Below, one piece after another: positions 1 to 5,530 of a DNA stretch of 7,514 bases. Numbering within the stretch: position 1 is the stretch's first letter; the number at the start of each line of letters is the position of its first letter. The stretch lies in NCBI GenBank assembly GCA_020631035.1, contig JAHDIA010000289.1, forward strand, positions 1 to 7,514. The letters are read 5' to 3'. Origin of the DNA: Chitinophagales bacterium. Its GTDB lineage: Bacteria; Bacteroidota; Bacteroidia; Chitinophagales; UBA2359. Below the pieces are notes generated by a model. It was not told the DNA's origin and searched no databases. It worked only from the letters and a program-made list of their open reading frames with translations. A program made the position numbers and the translations under genes.

Positions 1-879
1 ACCATATACATGCGACCAACTGCCACCAGCAAGGGCACTTTTGCTCCAAACAACATTGCCCTGTGGATCAAACTTGAGCACATACATATTATGAAAAATA
101 TCATTTTCGGCAGTCAAAGTAGCAGAATTGCCCATTTGGAAAGAATTGACAAATTGTCCGCCCAAAATCACATTGCCATCCACATCCAAAGCAATGCCCC
201 AAGGACGACTAAAGTCAGAAACATTTTCTTGCTTTATCCATTGCAGATTACCTGTATGATCAAACTTAGCCAAAAAACTTACAGTATTGACAGAATTGGC
301 AACTTCAGTATTGTTGTGGGTCAAATTTTGGGCAAAACGCCCTGCCATATACACATCGCCATTTTTGTTGGCAACAATACTTGTGGGGTAGGGGCTTGTA
401 AAATTAGGGCTTTTGAATTCCTGCAACCAAATCAACTCGCCATCCAATGACAAACGAGCCACCGCAATACTACTATTGGGGGTGCTAAAGTTAAAATTGC
501 CCCAACTCAAACCACCATAATAGGTAAAAGTGAGGTAAACAAAATTGTCTTGAATGCTAATACTAGGACGTTTTTCAAAGATTCCCGTATTAAAATCGGG
601 TAAAACACTCCAAATTAACTCGCCTTCACAACTGTATTTAAGCAAAAACAAGCCTTTACCATTGTTGGGAACATTGGCGGCCAAGTATTGATTGCCATCA
701 TAAAAATCGGCAATATAAGAGCCAATAACATAACTGTTGCCATCGGCATCTATTGCCATATCCCAGGCTTTGTCGTGGTAGTTGCCTCCTGCTTGAGCTA
801 CCCATCTTTCTTGGCAATTTTGCCCCCAAGTCACTTGGAAGCATAGGAATACTAGTAATGTAGAAAAATAAAATTTCAT
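1..879 (-). CDS. Secreted SBBP-type beta-propeller repeat protein, N-terminal 293 residues (3' end outside window)
   Basis: The minus strand is open from an ATG at 879-877 to the window edge, in frame throughout. The N-terminus (MKFYFSTLLVFLCFQVTWGQ, then NC) reads as a Sec signal peptide cleaved near residue 20; there is no good lipobox. The mature part alternates two strand motifs typical of SBBP/beta-propeller repeats. The first is a D-x-DGN-x-Y/I-x-x-G type, at about residues 42-54, 168-181 and 228-242. The second is a K/R-x-(D/S)-x-(E)G-(E/N)-L/V-x-W type, at about 79-91, 139-151, 203-215 and 267-279. So at least three to four blades are present, and the protein must be considerably longer. 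In Bacteroidota such proteins are usually exported and often end in a type IX secretion sorting domain, which would lie outside this window. It is probably extracellular or surface-attached; substrate or partner unknown. The start is about 50 bp from the edge of the repeat at 931-1088, so its promoter must lie in or beside that element. Confidence 0.85.
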   Translation of the reverse strand, partial: MKFYFSTLLVFLCFQVTWGQNCQERWVAQAGGNYHDKAWDMAIDADGNSYVIGSYIADFYDGNQYLAANVPNNGKGLFLLKYSCEGELIWSVLPDFNTGIFEKRPSISIQDNFVYLTFTYYGGLSWGNFNFSTPNSSIAVARLSLDGELIWLQEFKSPNFTSPYPTSIVANKNGDVYMAGRFAQNLTHNNTEVANSVNTVSFLAKFDHTGNLQWIKQENVSDFSRPWGIALDVDGNVILGGQFVNSFQMGNSATLTAENDIFHNMYVLKFDPQGNVVWSKSALAGGSWSHVYG

Positions 880-930
880 CGTGATTAGAATATTTTGTTA
901 GGGTGAAAAATCTAGTAATGACAAACATTA

Positions 931-1088
931 GTAAAATGGATTAAATAAGTTGAGCCAAAATTTGAAGTAGAGATTTTACGAGATTTAAGGAAAAAAGCAC
1001 AGTCTTAGCAGGGCTAAGACGAGCATTTTTGACGCAGAAGGTCGTGAAATCTCAAGTCAAATGGCTCTAGTTATTTTTTTCGTTTTAC
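931..1088. mobile_element. Palindromic MITE-like element, short copy (A)
   Basis: This 158-bp block is one long imperfect palindrome. The outer 27 bp at 931-957 match the reverse complement of 1062-1088 at 21 of 27 positions, with shared ends GTAAAA/TTTTAC. An inner 12-bp arm (gagattttacga, from 970) pairs with tcgtgaaatctc (ending 1053). The exact centre is a perfect 8-bp stem with a 3-nt loop (gtcttagc-agg-gctaagac, 1002-1020). The trinucleotide TTA lies directly outside both ends (928-930 and 1089-1091), as a target-site duplication would. A longer copy of the same sequence is at 5361-5589. No plausible reading frame is present. A non-autonomous transposable repeat is the best reading; a conserved structured RNA is the alternative. 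Confidence 0.75.
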
Positions 1089-1392
1089 TTATGGGTGAAT
1101 GTAAATGTTTGTGCTACATTTGAATTTGGAGTTTATGTTTTTATATACGTCAACCATTGGTAATGGTTAATTTTTATCTCAATCTCTCATTAAATCCTTA
1201 AAAATCAAGCATTTTACAATTGTAATGACCCACTTAATATTTTTGGTAACAGAAATTAGGTTCTTTGGTAAAAGAACATCAATATTTTATTCAAAAATAA
1301 GCCATCTATAGATTAGAGGCAAGTTTAATTTTAGAACGGAATGGAAACCCCCTAAAACGAAGGCGACTCCCCGCCATTCGTTCATACTCCTC
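1089..1392. other. Intergenic stretch without recognisable gene
   Basis: About 300 bp of AT-rich sequence between the palindromic element and the 16-bp hairpin module. No credible reading frame or RNA gene was seen. Two small perfect hairpins occur: aaccatt-ggt-aatggtt at 1152-1168 and gttcttt-ggta-aaagaac at 1260-1277. Neither is followed at once by a convincing T-run, so they are not called as terminators. The last 50 bp are less AT-rich than the rest and lead into the hairpin at 1393. Confidence 0.5.
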
Positions 1393-1410
1393 GTCCCGAA
1401 AAATCGGGAC
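1393..1410. repeat. 16-bp hairpin module tcccga-N4-tcggga, isolated copy
   Basis: Perfect 7-bp stem with an AAAA loop (gtcccga-aaaa-tcgggac). Its 16-bp core, 1394-1409, has the same arms as the module at 5515-5530 inside the long palindromic element (tcccgatgcatcggga), and both are preceded by CG. It lies 42 bp left of the 1452-1613 element. Read as another copy of a short dispersed module. No T-run follows, so it is not a terminator. Confidence 0.55.
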
Positions 1411-1451
1411 TGTGGGGTAACCACTACTGTCGGGCGTATTCAGAATGCTAA

Positions 1452-1613
1452 GAACCTGTCTGAAAACCTATTCTGAGTTTGAGGCAGAAGTATTTTGTGC
1501 TAGGATAAGGCGCAAAAAACGGAGTTATGCAGCGCATAATGAGTATTTTTGTAACGCAGTACTAGTGCAAAAGACGAAGTCTCAGACCAGTAAGAGGGTT
1601 TTCAGACAGGTTC
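1452..1613. mobile_element. Palindromic MITE-like element (C) with 17-bp perfect terminal inverted repeats
   Basis: The ends are perfect inverted repeats: gaacctgtctgaaaacc at 1452-1468 and its reverse complement at 1597-1613. TAA lies directly outside both ends (1449-1451 and 1614-1616), consistent with a 3-bp target duplication. The exact middle is a 6-bp hairpin with a 3-nt loop (ttatgc-agc-gcataa, 1525-1539), and the arms in between are imperfectly complementary, so the 162 bp can fold as one long hairpin. A frame runs through it, but its product is low-complexity and reads straight through both inverted repeats, so it is not called as a gene. Size, architecture and core motif resemble the element at 931-1088. 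A non-autonomous transposable element is the best reading. Confidence 0.75.
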
Positions 1614-1764
1614 TAATTTCTTCGTACCACCGTTTTTGTTTAGGCTTTTGATAGACAAAAAATCTTTATTCTCAACACTTTAACAAATGTGACAAAATCA
1701 ATGAACAAATCAAATAAACCAAATGTATATCCATTACAATAGCATATATAGTATGGGCATAAAA

Positions 1765-2205
1765 ATGGCATATGTATTTAGAATAACGCTGGAAGACGAT
1801 GATTTTTCCATCTACCGAGATATTGCTATCTCTCCCAATACAAGCATTGCCAATTTCTTAACAACATTGCGAGAAGCTTTTGGATTTATACTTGACCGAC
1901 CCGATGAGTTCTATATCTGCGATGAGGAGGGAGACAAAGAATCTAAAATAACAACACCAGAATTATTGACTTTATCAGAAGTCATCTTTGAACCCCATCA
2001 AAAATTTTACTACCTATTTGATCCCAATAAACAATTTGAATTTCAGATAGAACTCTTAAGTTGCAAAGAAGTACAAGCAAATTTGCCTTCTTGCATCAAA
2101 AAAGTAGGCATTGCCCCAGCACAATTACTCCTACAAGAACTTGAAATGATAAAAGATGAGGTAGACTTTCAGGTTTTTCTTAAACTCAAATCAGCCATTC
2201 GTTGA
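1765..2205 (+). CDS. Small protein resembling the plasmid pRiA4b ORF-3 family
   Basis: A 146-residue acidic, soluble protein with no signal peptide or membrane segment. The N-terminal half (MAYVFRITLEDDDFSIYRDI, then an FLTTLREAFGF helix and a DRPDEFYICDEEGD segment) follows the plan of pRiA4b ORF-3-like domains: a beta-strand ending in a polar turn, a strand with a Tyr/Trp-Arg pair, a helix ending in aromatic-Gly, then a short strand with an acidic patch. The family's biochemical function is unknown to me. The frame extends upstream to ATGs at 1723 and 1753. I prefer 1765 because homology-like sequence begins there and the upstream residues look like untranslated leader; no Shine-Dalgarno site helps to decide. 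The gene stands alone, about 150 bp right of a mobile-type repeat and ending about 30 bp before a hairpin terminator. Family assignment is from pattern memory, moderate confidence. Confidence 0.7.
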   Translation: MAYVFRITLEDDDFSIYRDIAISPNTSIANFLTTLREAFGFILDRPDEFYICDEEGDKESKITTPELLTLSEVIFEPHQKFYYLFDPNKQFEFQIELLSCKEVQANLPSCIKKVGIAPAQLLLQELEMIKDEVDFQVFLKLKSAIR

Positions 2206-2235
2206 GCATTAGAGTAATTCAAATATACTCTTACT

Positions 2236-2254
2236 AGGCTTTTTAAGCCTTTTT
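2236..2254 (+). terminator. Weak intrinsic terminator after the pRiA4b ORF-3-like gene
   Basis: A 6-bp stem (aggctt-ttt-aagcct, 2236-2250) runs directly into TTTT, 31 bp after the stop codon. The 3' arm plus T-run is repeated just downstream (taagccttttt from 2264, six T's at 2270-2275), giving a second possible pairing partner with a longer T-run. Short stem, so moderate confidence. Confidence 0.5.
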
Positions 2255-2275
2255 CCCTAAATTTAAGCCTTTTTT

Positions 2276-2515
2276 GCAATGCAATACAAGCCAATAAGAG
2301 CCAAATAGGTGCTTTTATGGCTGGTAATAGGACTTTTAGTGACCAATAAATCATTCAAAAGTCGGAAAACAGGAATATGTTAGGGGCAAAATGAACATTT
2401 TCTACACTCAAATTCGCTATAACTTGTTCAAAATACCTCCTTACTTGGTAATGTTGAAAATATTTTAGCATTACTTACATAAATATTTGCTCTTTAATTT
2501 AAAATTACATGCCCT
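2276..2515. other. Intergenic region upstream of the OmpA-like operon
   Basis: About 240 bp of AT-rich sequence between the terminator and the OmpA-like gene. It must hold that operon's promoter, but no convincing match to the Bacteroidota TTTG / TAnnTTTG promoter with proper spacing was found; the closest -7-like string is aatatttg at 2482-2489. A 61-codon minus-strand frame (2354-2169) crosses it and overlaps the end of the preceding gene; it has no recognisable domain and is not called. Confidence 0.4.
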
Positions 2516-3820
2516 ATGAGAGGAATCCTCTTTGGTCTTCTAGTTGTTTGGATATTGGGTTGTACCTATTGTTATGTTTGCCACATCAAAGATTGGTGTT
2601 ACAATGACAACAGTACAGTAGGAGCAGTAACCAACAATACCAACGCAGAATCATTTCTACCTTTTTCGGTACGAGATGGTGCATTTTCTGCTCTAGCAAA
2701 CACAGGACCTTTATTTGCTAAATCTGGCGACCAAGCTGAGCTCAGTGCGGATGCCAACACTGCTTTTAGCAAAATCGCCAATCATTTGAAAAGCAACCCA
2801 GGAAAAATTCTGAATATCAATGCACACTACACCGCCAATGAGCAGTATAGTGGAAGTGCCGCCAATTTAGGTGTTGCCCGTGCCGAGGCCATCAAAAATG
2901 CCATTGTACGAAGTGGTGCTGGCTTGGCTTCTAGAATTCGCACAACTGGAACCCTAAACAACAGATTGAAGTTCATCAATGGTAGAACCAATGCCAGTTT
3001 GAATTGCAATTTTGCTGCTGGTTCCGCAGCACCTGTTAACAACACCGCTAATTTGGGAACTTTTGTCGCAAAAGATGGCAACTTAAATGTCAATGTGCCT
3101 TATGCACTATTTGACCGTTCAGCCAGTGCGCCTGATATGAAACCACCATTTAAAAATGGATTGAAGCAAATTGCCAACCACCTCAAAACCAACCCAGATA
3201 AGTTATTGACCATTACTGGTGAGTACAAACAAGATGAGAAAAACTATTCTTGGTTTGAGAACTTGGGAAAGGCCAGAGCTGAGTCTATTAAAAAAGCCAT
3301 TTTAAACAGTGGAGTCAATGGTTTAGATGGTGATCAAATTGCTACAGTTGGACGTATGAACAATGGTTTGTCATTCAATGGAGACAAAACCAACGGAAAC
3401 ATCAGATGTGTCTTCGGAAAATACACCAAAGCTGACAACAAAGCAGCACTCGAAAAAACTTATGCCGATATGGGAAAACGTCTAAAAGCTCAACCCAAAA
3501 ACTTCTACTTTGATTCGGGTAGCTCACAAATAGCTTTGGACGAAGAAATGAGAACCTATTTTAGAGAACTCAAACAATACCTAAATTACTATCCAAATGA
3601 AAAAGTGAACCTCACAGGTCATACCGATTCTGATGGAGATGCTGGTGCCAACAAAAACCTTGGTCAAAAAAGAGCCAATCTAATCAAAGATTATATGGTT
3701 CGAAATGGCATCAAAGTCGCACAAATCAAGACCAATAGTAGAGGCGAAGAAGCCCCTATTGCTACCAATGATACAGCAGAAGGAAAGGCTAAGAACAGAA
3801 GGGTAGAAATTTCACTTTAA
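2516..3820 (+). CDS. Envelope protein with three OmpA-like repeats, the last canonical
   Basis: A 434-residue protein. Residues 1-22 are one Arg and a hydrophobic stretch ending in ILGC-TYCYVC. This is either a lipobox with Cys16 as acylated residue (Leu at -2 is unusual) or an uncleaved membrane anchor; both place the rest in the periplasm. Three tandem units follow: about 46-168, 178-302 and 318-434. The third is a clear OmpA C-terminal domain: TGHTDSDG with Asp371, NLGQKRANLIKDYM with Arg386 and a closing NRRVEI. Asp371 and Arg386 match the residues that bind diaminopimelate in E. coli OmpA. Units 1 and 2 resemble each other closely (IANHLKxNPxK, then NLGxARAExIKxAI) and keep the Arg (122, 254), but have AHYTANE and GEYKQDE where the GHTD motif should be. 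Each of them ends with one Cys (164, 298). It probably anchors the cell envelope to peptidoglycan. It is the first gene of an operon, 35 bp from the next, with no terminator between. Confidence 0.88.
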   Translation: MRGILFGLLVVWILGCTYCYVCHIKDWCYNDNSTVGAVTNNTNAESFLPFSVRDGAFSALANTGPLFAKSGDQAELSADANTAFSKIANHLKSNPGKILNINAHYTANEQYSGSAANLGVARAEAIKNAIVRSGAGLASRIRTTGTLNNRLKFINGRTNASLNCNFAAGSAAPVNNTANLGTFVAKDGNLNVNVPYALFDRSASAPDMKPPFKNGLKQIANHLKTNPDKLLTITGEYKQDEKNYSWFENLGKARAESIKKAILNSGVNGLDGDQIATVGRMNNGLSFNGDKTNGNIRCVFGKYTKADNKAALEKTYADMGKRLKAQPKNFYFDSGSSQIALDEEMRTYFRELKQYLNYYPNEKVNLTGHTDSDGDAGANKNLGQKRANLIKDYMVRNGIKVAQIKTNSRGEEAPIATNDTAEGKAKNRRVEISL

Positions 3821-3855
3821 TTCACTAATTCATTTAACTTAAAAAAAATCAAACC

Positions 3856-5226
3856 ATGATAGGTGACGGATTATTTATATTTATTGCATTAGTCGTTGCG
3901 GCCATTCTAGGCTATTTATTAGGAAGGCTCCTCTGGAAAGGAAGAATTCAAGCTGCTATTGAAGAGTGGAGGACCAAATACAATGCAAGAGATGGAGAAT
4001 ACAATAGTTTAGATAGAAGATATAGAGATTTAAACAAAAAAGTTGGAGACTACGAAAGCAATGCCAGCAAACTTTCTCTAGCTGCCGACAATAGTAAAAA
4101 AGAGACTGAAGACTGGAAAATCAAATTCAATAGACTCAAAGCAGATTTTGATTCTAGATCAGGCATCGCTTCTGAATATGATGCACTACGTAAAAAGCAC
4201 GGCGACTTAGAAGAAAGATTCAAAGGCAATGAAGCAACCATCAACGATTTGTTGGAAGCCAACAAACAATTGGAAGCAGAACGCAATGCCGTTCAGAAAA
4301 ACTTGCAAGACAAAGACAAAGCCATTCAACAAAAAGGTGAGCAAAAGTCTGAAGCATTGGAAGCAGCCAAAGCCTCTAATGAAAAGCAAGTCAAAGATAT
4401 GGAAGCTCAACTCCAAATTCTTCGTGAAAGAAACGATAAGTTGAATCTCGATTACAATGAGTTGAACAAGAGCTTTGATACTTTGAGTGGCAGCAAGAAA
4501 AAAGTAGACAATGAACTAGACGACGCCAACAAAGAAATTGCTGAGTTGAAAAGATCTTTGACTGCTGCTGACAATTCTGCCGACTTGGCCGCTATGAAAG
4601 CCAAATTGGATACACTACAATTAAAGCATGATGAGTCTGAAAGAAGCTTCAATGCGCTTCAATTGACCAATGGCGATTTATTGAAAAAGATTGCTTTATT
4701 AGAAGCAACTCCTGTAAAAGCAGGTGACGACTTTGAAGGCAAATACAATGAGTGCCAAGAAGAGGTCGCCAAACTTAAATCTAATTTAGACGAACAAGCA
4801 GCACTCAAAGCGAAAATGGAAGCTGCCGAGGCTGAAATTGCCAAATTGAAAGGAGAATTAGAAGCAGCCAAAGCCAAAGCAGCGGCACCACCTCCGCCAC
4901 CACCAGCACCAGTTGATGAAAAAGCAGCCAAGAACTTGGAAACGCTCAACAGAATTCGTCAAAAAGCAGCCAACATCAACTTTGCCAGAATTGGTACCGC
5001 AACAGCCGACGAAAAAGATGACTTAAAAGAAATCAAAGGCATTGGGCCATTCATCGAAGAAAAACTAAATGCATTGGGTATTTATACCTTCCGCCAGATT
5101 GCCAACTTTGATGAAGACGATGACGACAAAGTAAACGATGCCATCGAATTTTTCCCTGGTCGAATCAAAAGAGACGAGTGGAAAAAACAAGCAAGAGAAT
5201 TATTCGAGAAAAAGAAAAACGGATAA
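3856..5226 (+). CDS. Membrane-anchored coiled-coil protein with C-terminal H3TH (helix-hairpin-helix) domain
   Basis: A 456-residue protein. Residues 5-27 are a single membrane helix with GRLLWKGR right after it, so by the positive-inside rule the rest is cytoplasmic. Residues about 30-342 are an almost unbroken charged coiled coil rich in Lys, Glu, Ala, Leu and Asp. A flexible linker with six prolines follows at 345-350. Residues about 385-450 form the H3TH-type domain of the COG3743 kind: DLKEIKGIGPFIEEKLNALG (hairpin with the GIG turn), IYTFRQIANF, an acidic DEDDDD loop, then FPGRIKRDEWKKQAREL. Such domains occur at the ends of many bacterial proteins and are thought to bind DNA or protein. 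The start ATG follows an A-rich leader (aaaaaaaatc) without a Shine-Dalgarno site. It shares an operon with the OmpA-like gene and ends before a palindrome and a strong terminator. The overall plan recalls RmuC-like membrane coiled-coil proteins, but no nuclease domain is present. Precise role unknown. Confidence 0.85.
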   Translation: MIGDGLFIFIALVVAAILGYLLGRLLWKGRIQAAIEEWRTKYNARDGEYNSLDRRYRDLNKKVGDYESNASKLSLAADNSKKETEDWKIKFNRLKADFDSRSGIASEYDALRKKHGDLEERFKGNEATINDLLEANKQLEAERNAVQKNLQDKDKAIQQKGEQKSEALEAAKASNEKQVKDMEAQLQILRERNDKLNLDYNELNKSFDTLSGSKKKVDNELDDANKEIAELKRSLTAADNSADLAAMKAKLDTLQLKHDESERSFNALQLTNGDLLKKIALLEATPVKAGDDFEGKYNECQEEVAKLKSNLDEQAALKAKMEAAEAEIAKLKGELEAAKAKAAAPPPPPPAPVDEKAAKNLETLNRIRQKAANINFARIGTATADEKDDLKEIKGIGPFIEEKLNALGIYTFRQIANFDEDDDDKVNDAIEFFPGRIKRDEWKKQARELFEKKKNG

Positions 5227-5232
5227 TCCCGA

Positions 5233-5284
5233 TTTTGCCCCGTACAGACAAGGCATGCCTTGTCTCTCCATAACGGGCGCAAAA
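5233..5284. repeat. Nested palindrome downstream of the H3TH gene
   Basis: The inner part is a perfect 20-bp palindrome, agacaaggcatgccttgtct (5246-5265). It is enclosed by a second complementary pair, ttttgccccgt (5233-5243) and acgggcgcaaaa (5273-5284), which pair fully apart from one bulged base. It starts 6 bp after the stop codon and 22 bp before the terminator stem. The inner palindrome resembles a small repeat I recall from several bacterial genomes, including Bacteroidota; this needs a search. It may add a stable 3' end to the operon mRNA. Confidence 0.65.
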
Positions 5285-5305
5285 CACAATACACAATAAA
5301 AAAAC

Positions 5306-5340
5306 AAAGCGATTGCATCCCCAGATGCAATCGCTTTTTT
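5306..5340 (+). terminator. Strong intrinsic terminator of the OmpA-like/H3TH operon
   Basis: An 11-bp perfect stem (agcgattgcat at 5308-5318, atgcaatcgct at 5325-5335) with a ccccag loop, then a T-run to 5340. The left side is A-rich (aaaaaaaca), so the structure would also terminate minus-strand transcripts. It closes the operon 80 bp after the stop codon. Confidence 0.92.
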
Positions 5341-5383
5341 ATTTCCGCCAAATTATCAAAGTAAAATGGAATTAATAAGTTGA

Positions 5384-5399
5384 TCGGACCGCCGAAGCG
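5384..5399. repeat. Inserted 16-bp module, type 1 (first copy)
   Basis: tcggaccgccgaagcg is absent from the short copy, where gttga joins gccaaaa directly at 953/954. It can form a small stem ccgc-cgaa-gcgg, extended by GG/CC around a bulged A. It matches the module at 5436-5451 at 14 of 16 positions when shifted by one base (cggaccgccgaagcgg against cggtccgccgatgcgg). Confidence 0.6.
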
Positions 5400-5435
5400 G
5401 CCAAAATTTGAAGTAGAGATTTTGCGAGATTTAAG

Positions 5436-5451
5436 CGGTCCGCCGATGCGG
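5436..5451. repeat. Inserted 16-bp module, type 1 (second copy)
   Basis: cggtccgccgatgcgg is absent from the short copy apart from one G (net 15 bp). It forms tccgc-cgat-gcgga, a 5-bp stem with a 4-nt loop. Compared with the module at 5385-5400 it differs at two positions: one in the loop and one just 5' of the stem. Confidence 0.6.
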
Positions 5452-5460
5452 AAAAAAGCG

Positions 5461-5492
5461 CACTGGGCTGGCATTCCACTGGGCTGGCACAC
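5461..5492. repeat. Two tandem 16-bp units, type 2
   Basis: cactgggctggca occurs at 5461-5473 and again at 5477-5489, giving two units with a 16-bp period (ending ttc and cac). The short copy lacks exactly 32 bp here, between gcaca and gtcttagc. The second unit's actgg can pair with ccagt at 5492-5496, next to the central stem. Confidence 0.6.
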
Positions 5493-5514
5493 CAGTCTTA
5501 GCAGGGCTAAGACG

Positions 5515-5530
5515 TCCCGATGCATCGGGA
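5515..5530. repeat. Inserted 16-bp perfect palindrome, type 3
   Basis: tcccgatgcatcggga is a perfect palindrome just right of the element's central stem. The short copy has agcattt in the corresponding place. The same arms occur around AAAA at 1394-1409. Confidence 0.65.

Noticed and set aside
10..450. Plus-strand frame of 146 codons
   Set aside because: It lies opposite the propeller gene, whose minus-strand frame carries a signal peptide and repeated blade motifs; the plus-strand product has no such pattern.
1152..1168. Hairpin aaccatt-ggt-aatggtt as terminator
   Set aside because: The following T-run is short and displaced, and no plus-strand gene lies upstream to be terminated.
1445..1651. 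Plus-strand frame of 68 codons
   Set aside because: It spans the palindromic element at 1452-1613 from one inverted repeat to the other; the translation is a by-product of the repeat.
2169..2354. Minus-strand frame of 61 codons with a hydrophobic segment
   Set aside because: It overlaps the end of the plus-strand gene and the terminator region, has no recognisable domain, and its lysine-rich part comes from the repeated taagccttttt sequence. A relic of a lost gene cannot be excluded.
2454..2489. Possible Bacteroidota promoter (TTG and aatatttg) before the OmpA-like gene
   Set aside because: The -7-like box deviates at its first base and the spacing to the upstream TTG is about 25 bp, longer than the usual 19 or so.
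4050..4949. Several frames within the coiled-coil gene, on both strands
   Set aside because: They are shadows of a repetitive Lys/Glu/Ala-rich coding frame that has clear coiled-coil and H3TH content.
5461..5492. Tandem 16-bp units as a CRISPR array
   Set aside because: Only two units, with a 3-bp gap between the repeated 13-mers; no spacers of CRISPR size and no cas genes.
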